Source: Faecalispora jeddahensis
GTDB taxonomy: Bacteria > Bacillota > Clostridia > Oscillospirales > Acutalibacteraceae
NCBI RefSeq assembly: GCF_000577335.1
Contig: NZ_CBYL010000005.1
Span: 1-64,000 of the forward strand
Length of the DNA stretch: 64,000 bases
Reading direction: 5' to 3'
Each line of letters starts with the position of its first letter. Positions within the stretch are counted from its first letter, which is position 1. Below the pieces are notes generated by a model. That model did no database searches and was not told the origin of the DNA. It worked only from the letters and a program-made list of their open reading frames with translations. This document shows positions 8,256 through 16,324 of this stretch, one piece after another. Made by a program: the position numbers and the translations under genes.

Positions 8256-8297
8256 CCCGGGAGCACGGAGAAATTTCCGTGCTCCCGGGCTTTATTT
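8256..8297 (+). terminator. Intrinsic terminator of the GntR-ABC operon
   Basis: CCCGGGAGCACGGA pairs perfectly with its complement (8256-8289), followed by CTTTATTTTT. Confidence 0.95.
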
Positions 8298-8348
8298 TTG
8301 CCTCGGCTCCCCGCAAAAAGCGGAAGAAGCTTCCTTTATTTCAGCAAT

Positions 8349-8382
8349 GAAAAATGCGGCCTGCCGGAAACCCGGCAGACCG
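8349..8382 (-). terminator. Intrinsic terminator of the UspA-like gene
   Basis: GCGGCCTGCCGG (8356-8367) pairs with CCGGCAGACCGC (8371-8382) with one mismatch. On the minus strand the stem is followed by CATTTTTC. Confidence 0.8.
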
Positions 8383-8403
8383 CTTATGTTCTTGATTCAG
8401 CTT

Positions 8404-8850
8404 TTATGTGCAGACCGCAGAGATGGCCTGACTATTTTGACTTTTATAATCGACAGGATACATGTTATAAACGACTTCCTCTTTTGAAACCATGGAAATC
8501 GGAATCCTGGGCACTATACTATGCAAAACTTCAATAAATCCGGTAGATGCAAACCCTGCCATGCCGGTTACCACATGAACCGCACCGATCTGGCGAATAA
8601 ATCCCGCTGCAACCAGGGCACTGTCATCCTGAAAAATAATCGTCATTTCGGCGCCCGCTTCCCGCGCCGTTTGATACAGGTACTCCAGTTCTTCGCTGCA
8701 CGCGCCATACCCGGCGGACTGCGGCTGAACGCACAGCACCTGCATTGGAAGCGCCTGTTCTTCGGCAAGCTTTTTTCCCACCCGGATCAACCGATCGCAA
8801 TCACGCTGGCCGGTAACACACACGAGAACAGCCGCCTTCTTTTTTTTCAC
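8404..8850 (-). CDS. Universal stress protein-like (UspA/KdpD-type nucleotide-binding) protein
   Basis: 148 residues with an adenine-nucleotide alpha-hydrolase-like fold. It opens KKKKAAVLVCVTGQRDCDRLI, followed by a first strand-helix, LEYLYQTAREAGAEMTIIF in the middle and AVHVVTGMAG near the phosphate-binding region. The first half resembles the Usp domain of KdpD sensor kinases. The start is GTG at 8850, because AAAGGAGG lies seven bases before it; ATGs at 8871 and 8892 lack a ribosome site. It is a single gene with its own promoter. Its role is unknown beyond a likely stress or signalling function. Confidence 0.65.
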   Translation of the reverse strand: MKKKKAAVLVCVTGQRDCDRLIRVGKKLAEEQALPMQVLCVQPQSAGYGACSEELEYLYQTAREAGAEMTIIFQDDSALVAAGFIRQIGAVHVVTGMAGFASTGFIEVLHSIVPRIPISMVSKEEVVYNMYPVDYKSQNSQAISAVCT

Positions 8851-8896
8851 TGCCTTACCTCCTTTCTCCATTGCATCTTTTCTTGGATGCATCTTA

Positions 8897-8924
8897 AGTA
8901 TACGGTATTTTTAAAGAATATCAA
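8897..8924 (-). promoter_or_regulatory. Sigma-A promoter of the UspA-like gene
   Basis: On the minus strand TTGATA (8919-8924) and TATACT (8897-8902) have a 16-base spacer. Confidence 0.6.
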
Positions 8925-9076
8925 TAGATAAATTATGAACTAAATGTAAAAATCGTTGTTTATTGTCCACAAAATTAAGATAAAATTAAAAATTGGTTAG
9001 TGGGATAAGCACAAACAAGCCGATGAAAAACGGCATTTGAAAACACATGGAAGGCAGGTAAAAAGCGCCGATTTTA

Positions 9077-9694
9077 TCAGTACCCGCAGTCCCGGTTTAC
9101 CAGAATCACCTTAATTCGCCCGGCTATGCGCTGCCTGGCGATCAAAACAAAATCGTTGCAGATTCTCTCTTCGTGCTTACAGTCCACACAACGCCCAAGC
9201 TTAGTGCAGGGAGTGTGCTTGCCCAGCCGGATGGCATCCAGAGGAGCCGCGATCTGACGCGCTCTTTGGATCGCGTCCTCCACCGTTTCGGTGATTTTAT
9301 TTTTGCCCACGACCACGATGACCTGCTCGGGCCCGTACAGCATGGGCGCAACGCGGCTGCCGTTGCCGTCGATATTAAACAGCTTCCCATCCTGAGTGAT
9401 GGCATTGGTACCGGTAATAAAGGTATCCGCACCGAAATTCTGCAGATAGATGCTTCGTTTCTCCTCTGAGGAAAGCCCCGGGCGGTGCTTATCGTAAAAT
9501 ACATAGTTTTCCGTTCGCAGAAAATCAAACACGCCGGTCTGTTCCAGAGTGACGGAGTCCCCGCAGCCCACACTGCTCCCTTCGGGGATCAGCTTTTTTA
9601 ACAACGCAGTCAGTTCCGTCTCATCTTCCACGTAATAGCCGGCCATATTGTTTCTTTGCAGGCTCTGTATCGTTTTTTGAATTCGTGAATCCAT
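9077..9694 (-). CDS. LUD domain protein (LutC/YkgG family)
   Basis: 205 residues of the LUD/DUF162 family. The blocks GCGDSVTLEQTGVFDFLR, the FITGTNAITQDGKLFNIDGNG region and PEQVIVVVGKNK are characteristic. A C-terminal cluster CTKLGRCVDCKHEERIC carries four cysteines. LutC takes part in lactate utilisation with LutA/LutB, but those partners are absent here, so this is a stand-alone member of unknown function. The start is the second of two ATGs (9694), seven bases after GGAGGG. Confidence 0.85.
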   Translation of the reverse strand: MDSRIQKTIQSLQRNNMAGYYVEDETELTALLKKLIPEGSSVGCGDSVTLEQTGVFDFLRTENYVFYDKHRPGLSSEEKRSIYLQNFGADTFITGTNAITQDGKLFNIDGNGSRVAPMLYGPEQVIVVVGKNKITETVEDAIQRARQIAAPLDAIRLGKHTPCTKLGRCVDCKHEERICNDFVLIARQRIAGRIKVILVNRDCGY

Positions 9695-9776
9695 TCCCAT
9701 TCCCTCCGTTTGTCCGCATTTCCCTCACAAGACACAGCCAATTGAATTTATGATAGCACACAGCATCTCAAAATAC

Positions 9777-9803
9777 AAAGGCTGGCCGAATCGGCCAGCC
9801 TTT
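9777..9803 (-). terminator. Intrinsic terminator-like hairpin after the YyaL gene
   Basis: AAAGGCTGGCCG (9777-9788) and CGGCCAGCCTTT (9792-9803) form a perfect 12-bp stem with a three-base loop. It lies 3' of the gene ending at 9855. Confidence 0.75.
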
Positions 9804-9854
9804 GTTCTGATTGCCCTGTTTCATTTGTTCTCAGACGAAATCATTCCCTTTTGA

Positions 9855-11912
9855 TCAGTCATTCTGCTGCGAAAGGGCAAGCTGCCGCTTGACTGCACCC
9901 AGCTCCTGCACGGGGGCGGCGCAGGTACCATTTTGGCAAAGGTAATACCGCACTCCGTCCTGCGGCAGCGGATATTCTACCGTGAAGGGCGCTGCCGCGG
10001 CAAGCTCCTGTTCGTTTTTCGCGCATTTGAGCAGAACCGTCAGGCTCGGCAGCGAATGCCGGCGCAGGAAATCGCGCACCTCCTGAAACGCTTCCTCTCC
10101 CTGCGCGGTGCAGACCAGCTCCTGCGAGGGATAAAGCACCGAAGAAAGCGCGATCAGCGACATTCCATACCCGGCCGGGTACTCCTTGATCCATCCGGTG
10201 AGAAAACGGATTTGCCGCTCGCCGGCCTGCCGCCAGCGCTCTTCGCCCGTCAGCGCAGCAAGGCGTACAAAAACCTCTCCCGCCACGGAATTGCCCGAGG
10301 GAATCGCACCGTCGTATACCTCCTTGGGCCTGCTGATGAGCTGCTCGCTGTCTTTGGCAGTAAGATACAGGCCGCCCTGCTCCGCGTCGGAAAACAGCTC
10401 TAAAATCTGCTCCGCGATTTGCGCGGCACGGAGAAGATACGTGCAATCAAAGCTGGAGCGGTACAGCTCCAGCAGAGAAAAAGCGTAGAAGGCATAGTCG
10501 TCCAGTTGCCCGTCATTCGCCGCTTCTCCCTCACGCCAGCGCAGCAACAGCCGCCCGCGTTCATCCACCAGCTTTTCTTCCAGAAAACGCTGCGCTTTCT
10601 GTGCCGCCTGCAGGTACTCCGGCTCGTCGAGCAGCCACCCCGCTTTGGCCAGCGCGGCGATCATCAGCGCGTTCCAGGAGGTCAGCACCTTATCGTCGCG
10701 GTGCAGGCGGGTACGCTCCAGCCGGTACTCATACAGCCTTTGGCACAACTGCGCAATATGCGGGTCCTCTTCGTCATAGGCAGAAAAGTCCAGCAGATTC
10801 GGAATGCTCTTCCCTTCAAAATTTCCCGCTTCGGTTACGCCAAAGCGGCTGCAGAACAGCTCGCCGTCTTCTTTCCCCAGAACTCCCTGTACTTCCTGCG
10901 GGGTAAAGACATAATATTTGCCCTCGACTCCGTCGCTGTCCGCATCCTGCCCGCAGTAAAAGCCGCCCTGTTCATCCGTAAGCTCGCGAAGAACATAATC
11001 GAGCGTGCGTTTTGCCACGCTGCGGTAAAGCGGCCTGCCGGTAACGGCGTAAGCCTCCAGATACGTATATGCCAGCAGGGCATTGTCGTAAAGCATCTTT
11101 TCAAAATGCGGAACCAGCCATTTCACATCGGTGGAATAGCGCGAGAACCCGCCGCCGATATGGTCGAACAGCCCGCCGCGGAACATTTGAGAAAGCGTAT
11201 ACTCCGCCATGCTCTGCGCGGATTTTTCCCGCTCCAGCACGGAATAGCGCAAAAGGAACAGCAGATTATGCGGCGCCGGGAATTTCGGCGCGCCGCCAAA
11301 GCCGCCCCAGCGGGAATCATAGGAAGCGCTCAGCTGAGCGACGGCGCCGCGGAGCAAATCCAGCTCCGGCTTGGCCGATCCGAGGGAGGGACCGGATTGC
11401 TCGCGCAGATAATTTGTGATTTCTTCCCCAGCATTCAGAAGCTGCTGACGGTTCGTGCTCCACTGTTCGCGGATGAACGCCAATAGCTCCAAAAGCCCGG
11501 TGGAACGGAACGTAGACATTTTGGGCAGATAAGTGCCCGCCCAGAACGGGCGCTGTTCCGGCGTCATAAGGATCGTCATCGGCCAGCCGCCCGAGCCGGT
11601 CATGGCCTGACAGACCGTCATATACACCGCATCGATATCCGGCCGCTCCTCGCGGTCTACCTTAATGCAGACGAACCCCTGATTCAGCGCCTCGGCGACC
11701 TCGTCGTCCTCAAAGGATTCGTGCGCCATCACATGGCACCAATGGCACGTGGAATAGCCGATGCTCAAAAAGATCGGCTTGTCCTCGCGTTTGGCTTTCT
11801 CAAACGCCTGCTCTCCCCACGGAAACCAGTCGACGGGATTCTCAGCGTGCTGTAAAAGGTAGGGGCTTTTTTCCTTGGCTAAGTGATTGGGAACTCTATG
11901 TGAGCCAGTCAT
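9855..11912 (-). CDS. yyaL: Thioredoxin-domain protein YyaL (DUF255/SSP411 family)
   Basis: 685 residues, normal for the family. The N-terminal thioredoxin-like domain has [16 protein letters not shown] and the conserved [14 protein letters not shown] (about 54-67, C-x-x-C), then [15 protein letters not shown]. It is followed by a long alpha/alpha-barrel domain similar to N-acylglucosamine 2-epimerases, with [20 protein letters not shown] and [16 protein letters not shown]. The exact reaction is unknown; human SPATA20 is a homologue. No signal peptide is seen, so it is cytosolic. It starts at ATG 11912 after GAAGGATGATGAA. Confidence 0.93.
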   Translation of the reverse strand: MTGSHRVPNHLAKEKSPYLLQHAENPVDWFPWGEQAFEKAKREDKPIFLSIGYSTCHWCHVMAHESFEDDEVAEALNQGFVCIKVDREERPDIDAVYMTVCQAMTGSGGWPMTILMTPEQRPFWAGTYLPKMSTFRSTGLLELLAFIREQWSTNRQQLLNAGEEITNYLREQSGPSLGSAKPELDLLRGAVAQLSASYDSRWGGFGGAPKFPAPHNLLFLLRYSVLEREKSAQSMAEYTLSQMFRGGLFDHIGGGFSRYSTDVKWLVPHFEKMLYDNALLAYTYLEAYAVTGRPLYRSVAKRTLDYVLRELTDEQGGFYCGQDADSDGVEGKYYVFTPQEVQGVLGKEDGELFCSRFGVTEAGNFEGKSIPNLLDFSAYDEEDPHIAQLCQRLYEYRLERTRLHRDDKVLTSWNALMIAALAKAGWLLDEPEYLQAAQKAQRFLEEKLVDERGRLLLRWREGEAANDGQLDDYAFYAFSLLELYRSSFDCTYLLRAAQIAEQILELFSDAEQGGLYLTAKDSEQLISRPKEVYDGAIPSGNSVAGEVFVRLAALTGEERWRQAGERQIRFLTGWIKEYPAGYGMSLIALSSVLYPSQELVCTAQGEEAFQEVRDFLRRHSLPSLTVLLKCAKNEQELAAAAPFTVEYPLPQDGVRYYLCQNGTCAAPVQELGAVKRQLALSQQND

Positions 11913-11916
11913 TTCA

Positions 11917-12393
11917 TCATCCTTCTCTTTTCGGTATCATAGTGTTTATTATACCTGAAAAAAGAAAGGATACCACTATTTTCAAGCACTTTCCCCAACA
12001 ATCATTTATACCTATTTGAATTTTCACCTGCTTGCCTATCCTTCTATACTCAATACAGTCTATCAGTGTTCTATACAGTTCATTTTGCTCCTCCCCTGTA
12101 AGATGGGGATCCACGATCAACGCTTGAAATTCTTCCAACACATTCCCTTTTTCTGTTTGACCTTGTGCTTTAAAAAAGTTAGGTTCAAATTCTAAACGCT
12201 TTATTTCTTCCTGTAACCTTTTCTTTTCGGACTTGATCTTGATTTTTACGAGATTTCAGCTCATCTATGGTATACGTGCCTGATTCCTATGCAACCTCTA
12301 TACGCTCAATCACCGTTTCTTTCTCTTGTTATGAATGCGCATATTTTTGAATTTCATCCTTGAGGTTTTCTATCTTTTGAGTATCCTTAATAT
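11917..12393 (-). pseudogene. Decayed serine recombinase, C-terminal remnant
   Basis: Reading the minus strand through a frameshift and two in-frame stops gives IERIEVA, then SGTYTIDELKSRK, then KIKSEKKRLQEEIKRLE, and finally RTLIDCIEYRRIGKQVKIQI. This is the coiled-coil and C-terminal strand pattern of large serine recombinases. The catalytic N-terminal domain and zinc ribbon are gone. It is a scar of a mobile element lying next to yyaL. The last intact piece (11917-12141) would otherwise look like a 74-residue orphan gene. Confidence 0.65.
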
Positions 12394-12454
12394 CGTATTA
12401 CTGCTTCACATCAGTCCATAGAGCCCTAACTGGGGTACTTTCAATCCTGATATC

Positions 12455-12489
12455 AAAAAAGCTTGGCGAACAGCTATGCTGCCCGCCAA
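12455..12489 (-). terminator. Intrinsic terminator of the tctCBA operon
   Basis: TTGGCG (12463-12468) and CGCCAA (12484-12489), with an inner CAGC/GCTG pairing, are followed on the minus strand by GCTTTTTTGA. Confidence 0.8.
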
Positions 12490-12563
12490 ACTTTTGGATG
12501 ACGCCTTGGCGTAATCCTGTCAATATTGATTCGGAGGAAATGGGAAAAGAAAAAATAACACAA

Positions 12564-14087
12564 TTAACCTTCGTCAATGACATTGCCCTCAATATTGTTT
12601 TTCTTCTTTAAGGTGTTAATCATAACAGGAGCAAGGCAGAAAACAAAAATCAGCAGAATCAGCACGATGGAGATGGGACTGCTGACGAAAATCCCCAGGC
12701 TTCCGCCGCTCATATCAAACGACTGGCGCAGATACATTTCCAGCATGGGGGTAAGTACATAGGCCAAAAGCAAAGGTGCCGACGGTATTTTTGCCTGTTT
12801 TAAAATGTAAGCAATGGCTGCAAATACGATCATCACATACACGTCGAACATGCTGTTGTTGGTCGAGAACGTACCCATAACGCACACCGCTGTAATACAG
12901 GGAATCATGTAACCGGTGGGAATACGCACGATGTTCGCCAAAAACGGAATGAAAGCAATTGAGATCAGCAGGCACACCACGTTACCAATGTACATAGAGC
13001 CAATGAGTCCCCACACAAAATCCGGGTTTGTTTGGAACAGCATGGGTCCGGGCTGTAAGCCCCACATCATCAGTCCGCCCAGAAGAACGGCTGTCGTTCC
13101 GCCGCCGGGGATCCCCAGGGAAAGCAACGGTGCAAACGCTCCGATGGCCGCGGCATTGTTGGAGGACTCGGAGGCGGCAACCCCCTCAATGGCACCGCTG
13201 CCCATCAAATCGCGGTTTTTATTAATGCGTTTTTCAATAATATAGGAAAGGAATGCAGACATTGTGGCACCCGCGCCGGGCAGCACGCCAATAAAGGTGC
13301 CGACGCCGCTCTGCCGCAGGGATACCGGCAAAATGCGCTTGAGCTCTTCCTTATTCAGTAAGCTCTCTTTGATGGTGATTCGCTCGGTTTTCATCTTTTT
13401 GAAATTGTCGCGATTGACTACCATGTCAATGACCTGCCCGAAGCCAAACATACCAATGACCATGGGAACCATATTGATTCCGCTGAACAGGTATACATTA
13501 TCAAAGCTGAACCGCGGCAGCCCCAAAGCCGCATCCAAACCAATCGAGGCCACCATGATTCCCAATGCTGTGGCGAGCAGTCCGCGGGAAGGACTGTCGC
13601 CGATGATCCAGCCAATTGAAGTAAGCGCCAAAATAATCAGCCATGCCAAATCCGGCGAACCGAATTTCAGACCAAATTTTGCGGCCAGCGGCCCGATCAG
13701 GGTCAAAGCCAGAATACCGATGGCGCCCCCGACCCACGAAGCCAGGTTGGCGGAAAACAGCGCTTTGCCGGCCTTCCCCTGCCGCGCCAAGGGGTATCCG
13801 TCCAAAGCTGTCATAATGGCTGGCGAATCGCCGGGAATGTTTACCAGAATGGCGGAAAAACACCCGCCATACATAGTGGAATAATACAGTGCAGCCAGCA
13901 TAATGATCGCTGCTGTGGGATTCATTTTAAAGGTGAGCGGCAGCAAAAGGGACACGCCGGCCAGAGAACCTACCCCTGGCATAGAGCCAAGACACATGCC
14001 CAAAAGGCCGCCTACAAGACACGCCAGAAGATTTTCCGGCGTTAAGGATATGGCGATGCCTTCCATCAGAAGGGCTAACGTTTCCAT
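12564..14087 (-). CDS. tctA: Tripartite tricarboxylate transporter, large permease TctA
   Basis: 507 residues and about twelve membrane helices, the normal TctA length. The family motifs GLLGMCLGSMPGVGSLAGVS, the NIPGDSPAIMTALDGYPLA region and VAASESSNNAAAIGAFAPL are all present, as is the second GVLPGAGATMSAFLSY loop. It is the substrate-translocating subunit of a secondary carboxylate importer and works with TctB and the binding lipoprotein TctC encoded just upstream. The operon is read from a sigma-54 promoter at 15964-15980. The substrate is likely an organic acid, possibly hydroxylated, given the catabolic operon divergent to it. Confidence 0.95.
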   Translation of the reverse strand: METLALLMEGIAISLTPENLLACLVGGLLGMCLGSMPGVGSLAGVSLLLPLTFKMNPTAAIIMLAALYYSTMYGGCFSAILVNIPGDSPAIMTALDGYPLARQGKAGKALFSANLASWVGGAIGILALTLIGPLAAKFGLKFGSPDLAWLIILALTSIGWIIGDSPSRGLLATALGIMVASIGLDAALGLPRFSFDNVYLFSGINMVPMVIGMFGFGQVIDMVVNRDNFKKMKTERITIKESLLNKEELKRILPVSLRQSGVGTFIGVLPGAGATMSAFLSYIIEKRINKNRDLMGSGAIEGVAASESSNNAAAIGAFAPLLSLGIPGGGTTAVLLGGLMMWGLQPGPMLFQTNPDFVWGLIGSMYIGNVVCLLISIAFIPFLANIVRIPTGYMIPCITAVCVMGTFSTNNSMFDVYVMIVFAAIAYILKQAKIPSAPLLLAYVLTPMLEMYLRQSFDMSGGSLGIFVSSPISIVLILLIFVFCLAPVMINTLKKKNNIEGNVIDEG

Positions 14088-14114
14088 TGAAATTCCTACC
14101 TTTCTTTCGCCGAA

Positions 14115-14561
14115 TTACAGCAGTCCCAAAAGCCCCTTGGGCAGCGGGGAACCCAGCCACACAACGAAGATTAAATACAGGAAACCGGGCCAGATCACCG
14201 CAGTTAAAATGGAATTGCGCAAAGGGAATTTTTCAAACAGGTACAGCCATAAGAATACAAATAATACGAGCGAAAGAAAAATCCCGATGAGTTTTCCGCA
14301 AAGTATCATACCAATCAGCGCGCCCCACGGAATCAAAGCCCGAACACTAAAAGCCGTATCGGATTCCTTTTGCCATTCCCTGAGCAGGATCACTCCACTG
14401 AAACCGACACACATAATTCCCGCAAGCAAAGGCAAAAAGCCACCGCCAGGGCCATTTCGAATCCACAGGTCTAACTGCAGGGAACCAATAATCCAATACA
14501 CGCCAACCAAAAACACCAGCGTCAGAACAATTTTTTGTGCATTTAATTTTTCTTTCAACAT
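14115..14561 (-). CDS. tctB: Tripartite tricarboxylate transporter, small permease TctB
   Basis: 148 residues with four predicted membrane helices. It starts MLKEKLNAQKIVLTLVFLV and includes the GPGGGFLPLLAGIMCVGFSG block typical of the TctB/DUF1468 family. The start at 14561 has GGAGGTGTTTG before it; the frame is open further upstream but without a ribosome site. It lies 27 bases before tctA and 45 bases after tctC. In characterised systems the small subunit is required for transport and pairs with TctA. Confidence 0.9.
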   Translation of the reverse strand: MLKEKLNAQKIVLTLVFLVGVYWIIGSLQLDLWIRNGPGGGFLPLLAGIMCVGFSGVILLREWQKESDTAFSVRALIPWGALIGMILCGKLIGIFLSLVLFVFLWLYLFEKFPLRNSILTAVIWPGFLYLIFVVWLGSPLPKGLLGLL

Positions 14562-14606
14562 CAAACACCTCCACAGATTTGAAAGAAGCACCGTTGGTCA
14601 GGGTTA

Positions 14607-15617
14607 TCACTGAATGATTCCAACCTCTTTGAAGATGCTGTTATATTTTTCGGTTTCCTGATCGAAAAACTCTTTGGCCTCGGCAGACGTCATAAAAACT
14701 GGAGTCAAATAATTTTTCTCAATGTACTCTGTTTTCCAACGCTCGGTTTCCGTAACCTTGCGAATCATTTCGTCATAGAACGCAATGGCTTCTGCAGACA
14801 TTTCCGGTGTTCCGGACAGTGCACGAACCTCGGTAACCAGAATATCAGGATAACCGATTTCTTCAAACGTGCGTACCTCGGCAAACTGACCGCTCAGGCG
14901 ATCATCGGCAAAAGTAGCCATCGGCAGAACCTCGCCTGCCTCTACCTGACCAACGCATTCCGAAGGATTGAAAATACCAAAGTCGACGTGCCCGCCCAGC
15001 AAGGCAGACATGGTTTCCCCTGAAGAATTAAACTGCACATATGTAATGTCTACATCCAAATATTTGCGCATCATTTCAAAACACAGGTGGTCAGTGTTGC
15101 CTCTTTGGCTTCCCCCTATTTTTACAGTACCGGGATTTGCTTTGGCTGCCTCGATCATTTCTTCTACCGACTTGTATTTTCCGTTTTTATTGATACACAG
15201 CAACAGGTTATCAAACGCTACTACGGGCAAATAAGTAAGATCGGCTGCCACCACAGGGGATTTGTTCACCAGTGTGGACATAATCTGACCGTTGTGCAGC
15301 ACCATCAGAATTTCATCATTGCCTTTTTTTGTCGCCATATAGGAAAAAGCAACCCCACCGGAACCGCCGGACATATTATTCACCTTAAAATTCTTTGGCG
15401 TATAGCCGCTGGTAAATGCAATATCGGCAATCATTCGGGCGTTGGTGTCAGAGCCACCGCCGGGAGCTGACGGAACAACAAACTCAATTTCGGATTTCGG
15501 CGTCCAACTGCCGGATGTCCCCTTTGATTCGCTTGGCGCAGCGGAACCGCTGCAGGCAGTCAGCAACATACTGGTCGCTATTAAAGAAGCACAGATGACA
15601 GAAAGCTTTTTTTTCAT
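14607..15617 (-). CDS. tctC: Tripartite tricarboxylate transporter substrate-binding lipoprotein TctC
   Basis: 336 residues. It has a lipoprotein signal peptide with lipobox LLTAC (Cys 22), then the Bug/TctC fold starting IEFVVPSAPGGGSDTNARMI, the beta strand-loop that contacts the substrate carboxylate. GGSQRGNTDHLCFEMM and LGGHVDFGIFNPSE are the other ligand-loop regions. It captures the substrate at the outer face of the membrane and delivers it to TctAB. It is the first gene of the operon, preceded by an untranslated leader of about 335 bases from the sigma-54 promoter. Confidence 0.93.
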   Translation of the reverse strand: MKKKLSVICASLIATSMLLTACSGSAAPSESKGTSGSWTPKSEIEFVVPSAPGGGSDTNARMIADIAFTSGYTPKNFKVNNMSGGSGGVAFSYMATKKGNDEILMVLHNGQIMSTLVNKSPVVAADLTYLPVVAFDNLLLCINKNGKYKSVEEMIEAAKANPGTVKIGGSQRGNTDHLCFEMMRKYLDVDITYVQFNSSGETMSALLGGHVDFGIFNPSECVGQVEAGEVLPMATFADDRLSGQFAEVRTFEEIGYPDILVTEVRALSGTPEMSAEAIAFYDEMIRKVTETERWKTEYIEKNYLTPVFMTSAEAKEFFDQETEKYNSIFKEVGIIQ

Positions 15618-15963
15618 AATAACGAGATCCTTTCTCCTTCATAATGCCGGTATCCGCAAACGCTCTGTTTGGGGGCGACCGGACTCCGCACGGAGCATCC
15701 AATGTACAGGTGAAACAACTGTGGTACTTTTTCCTGCAAAACGCTGTCCGCCGGAATACAACAAAATCATGTGTGGAAAATGTGCAACCGCTGACAGCCG
15801 GATGGTGGATTGAGTTTGGATTCTTACGGCAGAGATTTGTTCGTTTATGAACAATGCTGCCTTTTTTGATTGTTCATAAAATATTCTACCGCAAAATACC
15901 ATAACGCATTTGGTAGGGTTCTGTCCATCGATTTTTGTTTACCCTTCGCTACTTTTTTAGAAA

Positions 15964-15980
15964 AGCAAATCCCGTGCCAA
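15964..15980 (-). promoter_or_regulatory. Sigma-54 (-24/-12) promoter of tctCBA
   Basis: The minus strand reads TTGGCACGGGATTTGCT, matching TGGCAC-N5-TTGC, with exactly ten bases between the GG (15977-15978) and GC (15965-15966). The start would be near 15953. Confidence 0.88.
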
Positions 15981-16113
15981 CCCAAAAGCCCTCAGGGCAA
16001 TTTCAGCAACACATTCAAAACACTCCGCGATTTATCTAGTAATTTTTCATAACAATTCTTTTTTTATCCTAACTTTATTTATTTTTTGCAGAATGTTAGC
16101 ATGAAGCAACATC

Positions 16114-16128
16114 GTAACATTTGGTTTC
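16114..16128. promoter_or_regulatory. Upstream activating palindrome, copy 1
   Basis: GTAACATTTGGTTTC, an imperfect palindrome about 140 bp upstream of the tctC sigma-54 promoter. It closely matches the element at 18204-18218. Two TGTTTCA half-sites follow within 30 bases. It is probably the binding site of the adjacent activator (inference from spacing and repetition). Confidence 0.6.
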
Positions 16129-16241
16129 ATGTTGATCATTTTGTTTCATTGTTTCAAGCGAAATATTTATTTTTATTTTATTTTGTTTATTTTTTTTAGA
16201 AATTTTATCTGAAATGCTTCCCCCAAATGAAATGAAATGAG

Positions 16242-16270
16242 TTTACGCTGGTTCCAAATCATGCTAGAAT
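16242..16270 (+). promoter_or_regulatory. Sigma-A promoter of the sigma-54 activator gene
   Basis: TTTACG (16242-16247) and TAGAAT (16265-16270) with a 17-base spacer, about 55 bases before the ATG. Confidence 0.6.
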
Positions 16271-16324
16271 AGAAAAATCCAGGGCACATAAGCCACCAAG
16301 AACCCAAAAGGGAGTGTGGAATCA

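Larger units (their letters stand above)
15618..16324. other. Divergent regulatory region between tctC and the sigma-54 activator
   Basis: This 707-base gap holds the sigma-54 promoter of tctC (15964-15980), a candidate activator palindrome (16114-16128) with TGTTTCA copies after it (about 16142-16156), and the sigma-A promoter of the activator gene (16242-16270). The 335-base tctC leader (15618-15953) shows no protein with a ribosome site. The AT-rich stretch at 16060-16205 could bend, as needed for enhancer looping. Confidence 0.7.

Noticed and set aside
10419-11486. 355-residue plus-strand frame inside yyaL
   Set aside because: It is a shadow of a well-conserved gene on the other strand.
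12398-12592. 64-residue minus-strand frame between the recombinase remnant and tctA
   Set aside because: It spans the tct terminator, has no start signal and shows no protein-like conservation.
15639-15902. Minus-strand frame within the tctC leader
   Set aside because: It has no ribosome site, and part of its sequence is better explained as an untranslated leader of the sigma-54 transcript.
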